From assembly GCA_016711825.1 (NCBI GenBank), contig JADJSG010000006.1:434001-498000 (forward strand): a stretch of DNA of 64,000 bases, given 5' to 3'. The stretch comes from Bacteroidota bacterium. Its GTDB lineage: Bacteria; Bacteroidota; Bacteroidia; Chitinophagales; Chitinophagaceae. The translations under genes were made by a program, and so were the position numbers. Below are positions 1-9,782 of this stretch, piece by piece. Each line of letters opens with the position of its first letter. Within the stretch, counting starts at the first letter, position 1. The notes beneath the pieces were generated by a model, which was not told the DNA's origin, ran no database searches, and worked only from the letters and a program-made list of their open reading frames with translations.

Positions 1-31
1 TTTGGAATTACAAAAATGCAAACATCAGTGG

Positions 32-1574
32 TCAAACCTTGAACTCTGAAACAGTTTCAATCAATAATTTTTTGTGATACCCAACAGTCTGAAAAATTTG
101 CTTTTGCATTGCCTTTGTCGTTTCAACAAAAAGAAAGAACTGAAATATGCAACTTTTTGTCATCTGGTAATCCCTTGTTTACAATAAGTAGATGCTTTAC
201 GAATTCAGTTGATAGTTGCAAAGCGTTTTCGCTCGGTAATCTCAATAGGCAAATTTGTTTTGATTAAAGTCGGTCCGCCTTTTAGGATTGAAATATTTTC
301 CTGCATCTTCAAACAATTCATCAAAAGTCAATCTGATGTCTTTCTTCGCTTTTGATTTCAAATTGTCCTTGTAAAATATTCCGTGTAGGTTGCTCCTCGT
401 TCTGTCAAGCGATGTGTTTCAGTCAACTGAAACATTGGAAGGGAAGCATTGTCAGAAAGCGCTTTCAGTCCGTCAACCAAAGCACCATAATTTTTTCTAT
501 TCACTTTGTCGTCACTCAACGCAACAACTGGCGGCAACTGTTTTGTGTCGCCAATCCAAATATTTTTCTTGCCTAACAATTTTGCTCCTGCAAACATTCC
601 TATCAATGCTTGACTGGCTTCGTCGACCATTGCAAAATCAAAAGGTGGTTCGTTGGTTGTCTGTGCAGCTTGTCCGCTTGTAATATAAAATGTTGAAAGG
701 ATTAAATTGCTCGGCTGTGGACTTACATCTTTTGTTTGCTGCAAATCTTTGTAGGCTCTTGCTTCGTCAACGGAAAGTTTTGTTTTGAACATTCTATGTG
801 CTTCAAGCAAAGTTTTTAATGCTGGTTTTCTACAATCTCAACCAATGCACGATTAGTTAATGCAGTTACCAAAACAGATTTCCCTTGATTACAAAGTCGT
901 TCACAAAGTTCAGCAATCAAATATGTTTTGCCTGTTCCTGGCGGTCCCTGGATTATCATTGTGTCTTGCAAAGCCATTTGAGATAAAACAAAATCAGCAA
1001 TGTTGTTTTTGTTGTCAAGTAATGAAGGTGTCCATTCGGCAAAATGAAAATCTTGGTCAAGAATATTATTTACAGAATCGTTGTTGTGATGCTGAACAAT
1101 TTTTTGAAGATTAGCAATGTATTCAAAGGGTGGTTTGTTCGGTCCCAAAACTAAAATTATTCCTTCCGTATCTTGAATGTGTGTTGCAAATTCAAGTTCA
1201 ACTCCTCTGAAACCTGCTATACTGAAATCTTTTTCGTTTGATGGTGCTTGCCAAATACAAACAACCTCAGAATAATTTGTCTTTTCTTTTATTAAATCTC
1301 CATAAGTCTTATTTCTCCAATCCCTATAATTCCTTAATTCTTTTGGAACTGTAAAACAGTAAAGATATTCGCCTTGTCTTGGTATTCCTCTTGTGTTGGA
1401 GAATTTTAAAATCATTTCTCCGTCCTTAAACGTTAAAAATTGGGCAACAAAAAGTTCTTCACGGTCTTGTAATAGAAAAGTGGCAGAAGTGTCTAACTTA
1501 TTTTTGTAGGCTTCTGTTTGGGCACGAAGCTCTTCTTCTAAAAATCTTATATGTTCTTCTCGGCTGTAAATCAT
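32..1574 (-). CDS. SF1 helicase of the Dna2/NAM7 type (frame interrupted)
   Basis: ATP-dependent nucleic-acid helicase, probably the effector or remodelling partner of the ATPase encoded just upstream. Residues 210-217 carry the Walker A motif GPPGTGKT. After a frameshift near 815 come the Walker B box VDEAS and motif III GDTKQLPPV, as in Dna2/NAM7/UPF1-like helicases. A lysine/threonine-rich C-terminus can be followed to a stop at 32 only by changing frame several times (near 815, 375, 270, 205 and 128). The start ATG at 1574 shares one base with the TAA of the preceding gene (TAATG), implying translational coupling. The N-terminal 200 residues have no motif I recognise. About 510 residues when joined, a usual size for compact SF1 helicases. 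The indels could be sequencing errors or real decay; their density is highest here, so decay is possible. Confidence 0.75.
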
Positions 1575-4500
1575 TAAAGCAGTAGGTTTTTATCGTCAGC
1601 AGATAGTTCACTTGAACTTGGATTCCGTTCACTCAAACCAAATTGTTGCAGGTAATCTGTCGTGCTTTCAGGTGTCGTGAATATAAAATGGGTATAAGGT
1701 AGTCCTTTGAAAAAGTTTGCAAGTATTTGCAAATTTGAAATAACGAATTGTTCTGTATTAAAACGCATATGAAATTCGTCATTTATTCTTTGTAAGTCTG
1801 CAAGTGTTACATTTCTAACTTTATTTCCTGCTGTAAGAACAAAAAGTTGAGAATCTTTTTCTGCCAATGCCAACCATTCAAGCGGTGTAAAATATATTCT
1901 TCCTGCCTTAGCACTTTTAACAACAACCTTAATCAGTTTACCATTAGGATTTTTTACCCCTTCAAGAATGGTGTATGAGATATTACTTCTATTTTCAACG
2001 ACAAAATTATTCCGTTCTAAGGTGTCAAAAATAATTTCCTGTGCTTCTTCATTTATGCTTATTCTTGTTTTAATAGAAGAATTATCCATTAAAACTCCAG
2101 CATCAGAGGGTTTAATTTCTTCTTCGGTAGCTGAAACTAATTCCTCTATGAATTTAGAAACAGCGGGCATATTTTCAACCCCTTGCTTATCAATATCAAA
2201 TTTTGATTGCAGCCACTCTGCAATATCTTCGGGGTCAAGTTGCAAGAACAATCGTAATTCTTCTTGATAATTTTCAATTTGCAATGCTTTCGCAATGTGT
2301 TCGATTAGCGAATACATTGTTGTTGGACTTTCCCATTTTCCCGTGAAATACAATGTGTTTTCGTTTTCATCAAAATAGGAATCTGGTTTTGAAATTACTT
2401 GCTGTTGTCCATTATATATATGCAAGTTCCAAACTCGCTGCATTAAACACTTTAAGGTTTTTGATTGAAGATTGAAGATTTTTGAAAATGCTTTCAAATT
2501 CTTCTCCGCTTTTCTTTTCAACAATTGCAGACAAGTAAGGACTTATTGAAAATAATTCGTTTTGCAACGAATCATTGGTTGCAGTTTTATTCTTAATTAA
2601 CTTGAACTCGGAAATAACAGTAACTCCAAAAGCGAAAGGAGTTCTTCAATATTTTCATCATCTAATAATTCATCAGGAAGAAATGCTAATTCCAATTCAC
2701 TCCCAAAATTGCTTGTAGTGCCTTTTAACCAAAACAAATCCGTTGATTTAATAAATTCATCGTTCTGACTTAAAATTTTGTTTGTCTTTGCCCAATTTGA
2801 AATATCTTGCTTCTCGTCTTTTGAAAAATTAGAAATAGACGAAGCCAGTTTGCCATATATTAATGCTATCTTTTTCTTACCTATTAGTTTTGAGGTGTCA
2901 TCATCTTCTTTTTTCTTTTTTTGTTTCGCTATCCTTTCTAAAATTTCTATATAGTCATTTAACTCTAAACTTTTTTTGAATGGTAAAATATTTCTCCATT
3001 CTTTTGGTAATGCCTCATCATAATCAAAAACTGGTAAGAAATTACCTGCTATTTCTGTAATTTCTTTTTCATTTATATAAAGTTCATTTGCCTTAAAACA
3101 TTTTTTTTTGGTTGATGGGAAAATAGGTAAGTTATTAATTGACCATTTGAAGTAACTTTCTTGTTTATGTCGAAACCAGAAATTTCTATATAAACCAGTA
3201 TATCCTTCAGCGTAATCAATAGAGTCTGAATTGTAAGGCTCACAATTTTTTATTACATATTCCCAAAAAACATATGACTTTTCATAGTCAGATACAATTA
3301 TGTCTTGAAATGAAAGTCTATTTATTGTAAAATAGTCCAGATTAAACTGCCAACCTCCATTTGAATATTTCCAATAGTTTTCTTGCAGATCGTTTTTGAA
3401 AATTTGAAAATATGCAGCATCCGGTCTATTTGAAATATCTTTTATTTTTGAGTTTTCCCAACTGATTTTTTCCTTAGTTCCTATATATAGAAAAAATGTT
3501 TTCCACTCACTTTTTAAATCCGCTGGCAATTTGTATGAATCTGAAACAAAAGCAACAGTTTCAATTATTTTTTCTAATCTAAAGGACGGCTCGTAAAAAT
3601 CAGACAGGTAACATTCTTTTGCTGTTTTAAATTCTTTTTTTGTAGTTAAAATTCTAAGTTCTTTAAGTTGGTCGTAATGCAATTCACTTAATAAACCCTT
3701 TTTGTGCTGATTGAAAATGTATCTTGTTATTTTGAGATAGTTATTTTTATCTATGCAGTTCTCAATGTTCCCAATTATTTCATTTTCAAGGTATGATTCA
3801 TCAGAAGGTTCTTTAACACCCAAAAATTCAAGCCAACTTTTGATTTTGCTATTTGTTTCAATTTTAGGGTAAACTTCTCCATGAATAACCGTAACACCTT
3901 CTCCAAATTCGGTTTCAAAGTCAATAGAAGGAAAACATACTGATTGTGGGCTTTTTAGTTTTTTTCCTCTGGCATAAATGAATGGAATTGATTTTAGTTT
4001 TTGATTCCAGTCTTGAGTTTCCACTTTTGCCGCTTTGTTATGAAAATATTCAATTAAAGAAAAATTTTCAGAAGGTTGATGATTTTTCTTGAATATGTCT
4101 GATAGAAAAAAATCTTCAAGGTTCTCCGTTTCAAAAAACATTGCACCAAACGAACGTAGTTTATCTGTTCTTTGAAGTTGTGAGTTTACAAACGAATCTG
4201 TTTTAAAATTTGTGTTTTCTTTTTGGTTTATAAAACTTACTACCGTCTCAGGTGTCAGAAATGATAATTCAGAAAGTCCTGTTTGGTCAATAACAATTTC
4301 AGTTATTTTTTAAGTTTGGCATTTTTTGAAGGAATAAATTCTTTTTGTTTTGCCGACTTTTCTAATGATTGATTGAATGAAACTCTTAATTCATTATGAA
4401 TTCCTCCAAATTTTGACGGAAGTAATTGTAGAATTTGAAATTTGAATTTGCTTTTTGAAAGAATTTCTAACCAGTCAATAATTTTTTCGGCTGTAAGTTT

Positions 4501-5523
4501 AAATAACCATTGATTCCATACTCTGTCTTCGTGTAGTCCTTCTCTTGCCGCATTGGTAAGAAAACTTCCATTTATTAAAAATGGAAATTCAAAGTCCGAA
4601 ACCTTAGTTGGCAAATAAGTAAAGATTAAACTTTCTTCGCTTTTGAGTGATTTTAATTTTCCTTCTTCAATTTTTGCAGCAAACGACAGTTCTGTATAAT
4701 CAGCTTCTTTTAATTTTTCAGGTGTTTTTTCATCTTGTCTTAATTCCTCTTTAGTATCTGGGGGAATAGATATTTTCTCAAATGTTTTTGTTATCCACGA
4801 ACTAATTTCTTTTCCGTCTTTATACAAAGTAGCTTCATTGAAAGCTGCATCTAGTCTGATAATTTTTTTCTCAATAGAGGAAACCGGTTTGCCATTATGC
4901 GATACTGAAATTTTTGAAACTCGTCTTAGGAATAGAAGTATTTGCCCATTACTTAGCAACTCGTTCAGTTCTTTGAGTAATTCTTCGGGTTTTTTAATTT
5001 CTATAGTCGTTGAAACTGCATAGTTATTATCTGATATGCTTTTTTGAATTGCATTACTCAATTCGTTTAATTCTGTCCAAATCGGAATTATTTGCCAAGG
5101 TAATTTTGATTTATGAACAGATTTGTCAAACCGAAACTGATAGCCGTCCGAAAAGATTGTTACCCGCTCCGACTTTCCAAATACTGATTTAAAACCAATT
5201 CCTTTATAACCCGTCTTTGTCGGGTCTGCTCGTTTGGTGCTCGCACCTGCACCAGTAAGTGAAATAATATCTATTTCGTCAAAAGGTTTTCCGTTGTGAG
5301 ATACAATTAAACAATTTGATAAAAAGTCAAAATGAATTTCGTTGTTTGTGTTCCTTGCTGCATCGTCAGCATTTTGTATAAGTTCAAAAACGAATCGTTG
5401 GCTTTCCGAATAAATGTCGCTTGAAACAGTGTCTAATAAGTTTGCAACCATTTCAGCTTGTCGTTGCGAACTGAAAGTTGAATTTTCTCTACATAAATCT
5501 TGGATAAACGTTTTCTTACTCAT
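1574..5523 (-). CDS. Sacsin-like GHKL ATPase (large, frame interrupted)
   Basis: Large protein (about 1315 residues joined) with an N-terminal Hsp90/histidine-kinase-type ATP-binding fold of the sacsin group. Residues 47-54 read FELIQNAD (N box with the Mg-binding Asn), 75-81 read SHNGKPF, and 105-114 read GYKGIGFKSV (glycine-rich lid). The remainder is a long Lys/Glu-rich region with no motif I can name. Three breaks interrupt it: an A6 run near 4306-4311 (CTT AAA AAA TAA; the -1 frame continues smoothly), a shift near 2595, and a tandem 7-bp duplication (GATTGAA twice, 2463-2476). It overlaps the helicase start by one base. Sacsin-like ATPases paired with helicases occur in bacterial defence islands; the role here is inferred from that pairing and the neighbours. 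A hairpin with a TGTGTCGG loop lies 44 bp upstream of the start. Confidence 0.75.
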
Positions 5524-5566
5524 TGTCTAATCAGGAAAAAAGATTTTGTTTTGGGACGTGGGTGGG

Positions 5567-5630
5567 GCAAAAGCAAATGTGCTGCAACTGTGTCGGCTTG
5601 TGCGTTGGGTTGCAGCTCTTTTGATTTTGC
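5567..5630. promoter_or_regulatory. Leader hairpin with TGTGTCGG loop, copy 1
   Basis: Arms 5567-5588 and 5609-5630 pair through three blocks (GCAAAA/TTTTGC, CAAA/TTTG, GCTGCAAC/GTTGCAGC). The loop contains TGTGTCGG. Similar hairpins with different arms but the same loop word lie before the genes starting at 11666 and 20842. It is 44 bp upstream of the ATPase start, in 5'-leader position. It may be a regulatory RNA structure or a recombination site. Confidence 0.5.
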
Positions 5631-5703
5631 TGAAGCGTTGGCATTTTGTATTTCATTATACTGTTAGTTTTTGTTTGTCGTGTCGTTTTAGCATGACCGG
5701 TAA

Positions 5704-5836
5704 CTTACTTATAGTCGCTACTAAGTTGCGCATGTCCTTGAAAAGCAAGTTAGCTTTGCCTAATTCGATAGCTGTATCAAATGTAATATTTTATTTTCCA
5801 ATGCTATAATAATTGAAAGAAATAAAAAAATCCGCC
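5704..5836. repeat. 130-bp dispersed repeat, copy 1
   Basis: Closely matches 8721-8854 (about 15 differences by eye) and, more weakly, 20970-21118. On the minus strand all three retain a short open stretch reading roughly TFDTA..LVATISK, so this may be the remains of a small coding sequence. Copies 1 and 2 lie just beyond the terminator of a small-ORF unit. Confidence 0.6.
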
Positions 5837-5845
5837 GTGGCGGAT
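5830..5845 (-). terminator. Terminator of small-ORF unit, copy 1
   Basis: Perfect palindrome ATCCGCC/GGCGGAT followed on the minus strand by a run of T. It sits 24 bp past the stop of the small ORF ending at 5869, so it is a rho-independent terminator for that gene. Confidence 0.75.
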
Positions 5846-5868
5846 TTAATTAGTAGGGCTATTTAAGC

Positions 5869-6077
5869 CTAAAAGGAAACTCTTTGTTTAAAGTGGTAAG
5901 CTTTAACTACTTCAGTATCTGTTATTAGAAGGATACTCATTGGTTGTTCCGTAACGTATTTATCCAAATGTTTTTTGCTAAACTCCAGGAAAGGAATTGT
6001 TTACGATTCTCGAAAGCTTCTGGCTTTGCTGTTGCTGTTACTGTGTAACTTCTCTTTGTTGTGTCTTGACTTTGCAT
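5869..6077 (-). CDS. Small conserved protein, copy 1 (frameshifted)
   Basis: A 69-residue protein starting MQSQDTTKRSYTV, homologous to the intact copy at 21151-21360. It has no signal peptide, membrane segment or known motif; the middle is Lys/Ala-rich (TATAKPEAF) and the C-terminus reads VKAYHFKQRVS. Near 5978 an A run is one base short relative to copy 2, which truncates the frame; inserting one A restores full homology to the stop at 5869. The gene has its own terminator and a long structured hairpin 33-133 bp upstream, conserved with copy 2, so it looks like a self-contained mobile or regulatory unit. Function unknown. Confidence 0.6.
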
Positions 6078-6109
6078 GATATAAATTTTGCAAAAAACGA
6101 AGTGTATAA

Positions 6110-6210
6110 ATGTGCTAATACAAGTAATGCAATGGAGGAATTGGAATAACATGCCTCATGCTTATGCCGAGAAAATCCATTGTAAGTCTAGCGCTTACTT
6201 GTAAGCACAT
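6110..6210 (-). ncRNA. Covarying hairpin upstream of small ORF, copy 1
   Basis: Three nested stems: ATGTGCT/AGCACAT (6110-6116, 6204-6210), TACAAGTAA/TTACTTGTA (6119-6127, 6195-6203) and CAATGGA/TCCATTG (6130-6136, 6176-6182). The 39-nt apical segment 6137-6175 differs from copy 2 (21421-21459) at one base. The middle stem has a different sequence in the two copies but pairs in both, which is covariation typical of a structured RNA or single-stranded DNA element. The apical segment could also encode a short peptide (minus strand, MDFLGI.MRHVIPIP). Confidence 0.6.
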
Positions 6211-6300
6211 AGATTGCAAACTAATTTATATCTTATGCAAAGTCGACAACAAAGTGAATTGTGAATAGTACCAGGTATGTACATTGGTACTTAGTACAAG

Positions 6301-6345
6301 CGTTAAGGATAGTAGTGGAAAGCTAGTAGTGAAGAGAGGATGAAG
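6301..6345 (+). repeat. Degenerate copy of the GTAGCGGAAAG repeat family
   Basis: The order GGATAGTAG.GGAAAG then GAGAGGA.. follows the better copies at 21591-21650 (plus) and 52932-53035 (minus). Function unknown; related words recur in many Bacteroidota genomes as far as I recall. Confidence 0.35.
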
Positions 6346-6479
6346 AGTATCTTTTTGTATTTTTTAATCTCTCTTATGCATGTTGATGCAGCAAGAATTA
6401 GCCGAAGCCGGCTTGAATGACGCAGTCGGTCAGGGACAGAAAATTAAGTGGTCACCAATTTGATAAGGAGTTTGCTTTT

Positions 6480-6640
6480 GCAGATAGCGTTATCTTAAAC
6501 GAGAAACAGAGGTACGGTTGGTGTGCAATGAGCGATTGTATTTACAAGTAACGAACGGCCGTATATGTGAACTATAAGCACAGCGGTATGAGAGGTGCAC
6601 CTTGTCAGCGAAAGCTGGCGAGGTCGTCTACTCGATTACC
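6480..6640 (+). ncRNA. 3' end of a group II intron (relic)
   Basis: Positions 6554-6583 form a hairpin starting CCGT and ending CGG, resembling intron domain V. It is followed by GTATGAGAGGTGCAC, then a GAAA-capped stem at 6601-6623, then CTACTCGATT. The TGAGAGG...TACTCGAT order is typical of bacterial group II intron 3' ends. No reverse transcriptase is present upstream and the domain V loop is not a clean GNRA, so this is a truncated, probably inactive relic. It lies just past the 3' end of the minus-strand gene at 6652. Confidence 0.45.
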
Positions 6641-6651
6641 AGCAGGCTTTT

Positions 6652-7536
6652 TCAATTCCATTTTTCCATCATTAATATTAATCTATCCATTAGCTTGAAC
6701 CATTCTTTTCGTCTAACCTCTTCTTCTGTTTTAATATTATGGGATTTTGTCAAGTTTATGTTTTCCTCAACTAAAGCATCAATTAATGCTTCAGAAGAAG
6801 TAGTAAATGAATTTTGTTGGTTTCTATAGTTCACTATGGATAAAAATGCAACTCGTCCAGAACTCCAAATGATTTGTCCAAATGATTTTCTAAATCTCTG
6901 AAAATTATAGGCTTCATTTTGTAGTTCAATATAATCAATTTGTTTATTCGTTTTGCTGATTGCCAAACTTTGAAATAAATCGAGTTCTTTTAATCCAATA
7001 TCGTTGGGAACTGCTGTAAATTCATCAATGTTTTGTAAAAGCATGTCTATCTCATTTTGTAGTTTAGTCCATTTGTGGAAGTCCTTTTCTTTCTGTAAAG
7101 AAGAGTTCTTATGTAATTGAATCAAATCCAAAATATATTGTTTATCTCTCTCTTGTTTAGGGAGCATCTCTGCTAATATCATTATTTCCCATTCATGAAA
7201 CATTAGCGAATAATCAACTCCGACTTTACAAGCTTTTATAAAAGCAGGATAAAAAAAATGTTCGTAATTACCCTTTGAATCATTAAAACCCTTTGAATTG
7301 TTATGATTAATAGTACATAACAAATTGCCTAACCAATTTGGCAAACCTAATTTTTCTGGGAATTCTTCATAATTTTCTAAAACACATTCAGCGCTTTTAA
7401 ATGTTCTTATTGGATTAAATAATTCATTACTTATTTCCACTGCTGATTTAGGTTTTTTTTTCAAATCTAACCAGTTAGATATAGAAACCAATAGCTCTTC
7501 TTTTATTTCTTTTTTACCTTGAAATGAATATAACAT
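6652..7536 (-). CDS. Hypothetical protein, 294 aa
   Basis: I do not recognise this protein. It is rich in Glu, Lys and Asn, appears soluble and mainly helical (several Leu/Lys heptad-like stretches), with no signal peptide or membrane segment. A Trp-containing segment LGLPNWLGNLL lies near residue 63. The start ATG at 7536 is the first in frame. It stands alone between an inverted-repeat element (7604-7720) at its 5' side and a group II intron relic at its 3' side, consistent with a single-gene module in an accessory island. Base composition is as AT-rich as its neighbours. Confidence 0.6.
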   Translation of the reverse strand: MLYSFQGKKEIKEELLVSISNWLDLKKKPKSAVEISNELFNPIRTFKSAECVLENYEEFPEKLGLPNWLGNLLCTINHNNSKGFNDSKGNYEHFFYPAFIKACKVGVDYSLMFHEWEIMILAEMLPKQERDKQYILDLIQLHKNSSLQKEKDFHKWTKLQNEIDMLLQNIDEFTAVPNDIGLKELDLFQSLAISKTNKQIDYIELQNEAYNFQRFRKSFGQIIWSSGRVAFLSIVNYRNQQNSFTTSSEALIDALVEENINLTKSHNIKTEEEVRRKEWFKLMDRLILMMEKWN

Positions 7537-7603
7537 AACTAAATTTTTTTTGTCTCTATAACTAATAAAATTTGCATAATGTTTGTGTATTGTGCTTGCT
7601 GGT

Positions 7604-7720
7604 AACGTCAGTCTGTGAAAATACTACTTCAAATCTACAAAGTATTCAGCCACCTACCAAGCACATAATACAAATATTCAATTCTCATGAGGTTATTTTT
7701 GGTTTTGTCACAGCCTGACG
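7604..7720. repeat. 119-bp inverted-repeat element, copy 1
   Basis: Near-identical to 12885-13003. The ends are inverted repeats (CGTCAGtCTGTG and CACAGcCTGACG) enclosing about 85 bp without an ORF. Both copies sit between a gene start and an attC-like hairpin. It resembles a MITE or a solitary recombination site. Confidence 0.7.
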
Positions 7721-7724
7721 ATCT

Positions 7725-7799
7725 AGGGCTTGACGCAGGTGGGGTTTAGAAGTACTAATGCTCAATAACCACAAATGCCCCACTTGCGTTCAAACCCCT
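7725..7799. repeat. attC-like imperfect palindrome H1
   Basis: Left arm 7725-7744 (AGGG.TTGACGCAGGTGGGG) pairs with right arm 7778-7799 across a 33-nt spacer, with bulged bases. It is followed by TGTTGTGCG. It lies just past the 3' end of the minus-strand gene ending at 7853, where a cassette recombination site would be. See also 12038-12149 and 13006-13117. Confidence 0.45.
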
Positions 7800-7852
7800 G
7801 TTGTGCGTTCGGCCTTTTATCATTCATTTTATATATAAAGGTTTAATAATTA

Positions 7853-8108
7853 TTGTATTCAGAATTTCTTTTTTCATTTTCTAAATTATCATTTTCTGAT
7901 TCTAATTTCTTTTTTCATATTCCAAATCTTCTTTTTCGTCTTCCAATTCTTCAATAAGGCTATTTTTATTAACGGAGTTTTTATTAATTCTATTAAACTC
8001 GTTTTTTAATTCATAATATTTTAAACCTAAAATTAAAATGATTAAAGCAAGAATTATTGTAATCCAATTTTTGCTGATTCGTTGTCTTAAATTAAGGTTG
8101 TTTATCAT
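7853..8108 (-). CDS. Small membrane-anchored coiled-coil protein
   Basis: The N-terminus has one hydrophobic helix (residues about 14-30, WITIILALIILILGL). A Glu/Lys/Asn-rich coiled coil follows (EELEDEKEDLEYEK). An in-frame stop occurs at 7902, but adding one A to an A run near 7908 continues the coiled coil (KKLESENDNLENEK) to a stop at 7853. The start ATG at 8108 lies inside the end of the upstream frame (8092-8435), so the three small genes here are probably co-transcribed. A single-pass anchor with coiled coil could be an accessory or sensor subunit; no family recognised. Confidence 0.5.
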
Positions 8109-8435
8109 TAAATGTTGATTTACGATTTAAAAAGAAATAGGTTATTCCACCTGAAACAATAAAAGTGCCAATTGCCAGTAAATAATTAAACTGAAAATCA
8201 CAAGAAATGCAATTTGAATTATTATTTATCACTTTATTGCCGTTATGGTTATAATGAAAGTAATTTCCAAATTTATAACCTATTATAAAAGCTAATATAG
8301 TTGCAATTATAATTGAAACTATAATAATTTCATCAGATGTAAGGTTAATATTATTTGGAAATAATTTGATTTTTTTTACACTACCAAATTTGTTAGCTAA
8401 CTTGGTTTTAGTGTTTTCTTGGTGTTCACTTATAT
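8092..8435 (-). CDS. Two-TM small membrane protein (no ATG found)
   Basis: An open frame of about 110 codons with coding character: a polar N-terminus, a hydrophobic helix (IIIVSIIIATILAFIIG), an Asn-rich loop with two cysteines (NCISC), a second helix (LLAIGTFIVSGGITYFF) and a basic tail. It fits between two other small membrane-protein genes and overlaps the next start by 17 bases. No ATG/GTG/TTG is obvious at the 5' end, so the true start may use a rare codon or be hidden by an indel near 8440. Confidence 0.45.
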
Positions 8436-8437
8436 TT

Positions 8438-8647
8438 TCAATTACTATTAATTTTTTCAGATTTTCGTTTGAGCAACCAAAAGATAAATACTATAATTGA
8501 ATTAGGTATAAGACTACCTAAAATTAAGCCAGGGCCAATGTTTTCATTTTTGCTTATAGCAGGAACAGTCATAAAAACATATTGTAATATACATATTACT
8601 AGAACAATATAAAAGGTAGTTGTCCACGCTGTTGTTTTATTTTCCAT
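8438..8647 (-). CDS. Two-TM small membrane protein, 69 aa
   Basis: Hydrophobic segments at residues about 10-30 (FYIVLVICILQYVFMTV) and 40-60 (LILGSLIPNSIIVFIFWLL), followed by a basic tail. It is the first of three consecutive minus-strand genes for small membrane proteins (8438, 8092, 7853). Clusters of such proteins in accessory regions can be phage-defence or toxin-immunity components, but nothing here identifies the role. Start is the ATG at 8647. Confidence 0.55.
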   Translation of the reverse strand: MENKTTAWTTTFYIVLVICILQYVFMTVPAISKNENIGPGLILGSLIPNSIIVFIFWLLKRKSEKINSN

Positions 8648-8720
8648 ACTTTATCTTAATGAAAATGATTTTGAAAATGATTGTTATGCGTTCTCTAAAT
8701 CTTCACCATCAAACGCAAAA

Positions 8721-8854
8721 CTTACTTTTACTCGCTACTAAGTTACGCATATCCTTGCAAAGCAAGTTAGCATTGAGCAATTCGGTAGCTGTATCAAATG
8801 TAATATTTTATTTTCCAATGATACAATAATTGAAAGAAATAAAAAAATCCCGCC
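8721..8854. repeat. 130-bp dispersed repeat, copy 3 (solitary)
   Basis: Matches 5704-5836 closely, including the final run of A, but lacks the terminator stem and the small ORF that accompany the other copies. It lies directly after the WYL gene stop (8865) and next to a small GTTATGCGTT/AACGCA palindrome. Confidence 0.6.
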
Positions 8855-8864
8855 ATACTGTTGG

Positions 8865-9782
8865 CTAATATTGTCTATATGCCATTTCATGTGCTTGTTT
8901 AATTTGGTCAGCCAACGATTTAGGTTCAATAACTTTCATGTTGTCACCGAATGAAAGTAGTTCCATAACGAGGTCATGTGTCAGGCAAAGTTTAAGTTTA
9001 ATTTTCATTTCTACGTCATTGTCCACTAAAACTTGTTGAGTGTCATGCAATGGAAGTGTCTTGATATACTTACCTTGAAATGGGTCAAATGATAGAATGA
9101 TGTCTTGGGGTTCTTCGTCATTTGGGCTAATAATACCAAAGCAGTAGCGGTAACTTTGTTCAATGCTGTAATTGTCGGGATACTGATAGGTTTGATTTGT
9201 TATTTCAAGGTTTGTCAAACGGTCAAGTGAGAAACTCTTTATGTTATTGTCTTTGCGGTCTTTAGCTATGATATACCATCGATTCTTAAACTCCTTTAAA
9301 GCATAAGGTTCAGCTAATCGCTGGCTTGATGCTTCTTCCCAAAATTTCTGATATGTGAATTTTATTTGAAATCGGTTTTTGATTGCATGAAGCAAACCAT
9401 ATAAATTTTCTGTTCCTTGTGGTCTGCGTTTTTCCAAATGGATAAACGGTGCTAAATCCTGTGCAAGGTTCAAAGAATTAAACATATCAAAAGCCTCCAT
9501 CATCCTTTGGAAATTCATATTCTCGTTTTCGTTTTGGCAGATGAAATAGCCTTTTTTCGATTTTGAATACTCAATATCAATTCCAAAAACGTTTCTGATT
9601 TCCTTTATATCACGTTGAAGTGTTCGTTTTGAAAAACCTATTTGCAAATTATCGTCTTGCATTTGCAGATAGTCAAACTGGTTTTCAATATAGGCGTGCA
9701 ATCCCTCGTAAGTTGAGTATGGTTTTACTTTTAACTTTTTAAGAATAAACATGTATCTTGATATGTAACCTCGTTTTGACAT
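8865..9782 (-). CDS. WYL-domain transcriptional regulator
   Basis: 305-residue DNA-binding regulator. Residues about 10-75 form a winged helix-turn-helix (GFSKRTLQRDIKEIRNVFG). The WYL domain spans about 130-215 (RLAEPYALKEFKNRWYIIA, then SFSLDRLTNLE), and a C-terminal WYL extension closes it. WYL proteins commonly sense nucleic-acid ligands and control defence or DNA-damage genes, so this is a likely regulator of the island. It starts (9782) immediately after the stop of the UDG-like gene (9783), implying one transcript. Length is typical for the family. Confidence 0.85.
   Translation of the reverse strand: MSKRGYISRYMFILKKLKVKPYSTYEGLHAYIENQFDYLQMQDDNLQIGFSKRTLQRDIKEIRNVFGIDIEYSKSKKGYFICQNENENMNFQRMMEAFDMFNSLNLAQDLAPFIHLEKRRPQGTENLYGLLHAIKNRFQIKFTYQKFWEEASSQRLAEPYALKEFKNRWYIIAKDRKDNNIKSFSLDRLTNLEITNQTYQYPDNYSIEQSYRYCFGIISPNDEEPQDIILSFDPFQGKYIKTLPLHDTQQVLVDNDVEMKIKLKLCLTHDLVMELLSFGDNMKVIEPKSLADQIKQAHEMAYRQY

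Noticed and set aside
4303..4320. Programmed -1 frameshift at the A6 run in the ATPase gene
   Set aside because: There is no classical X-XXY-YYZ slippery site or downstream stimulator, and similar one-base breaks occur in many unrelated genes here, so a consensus error or mutation is simpler.
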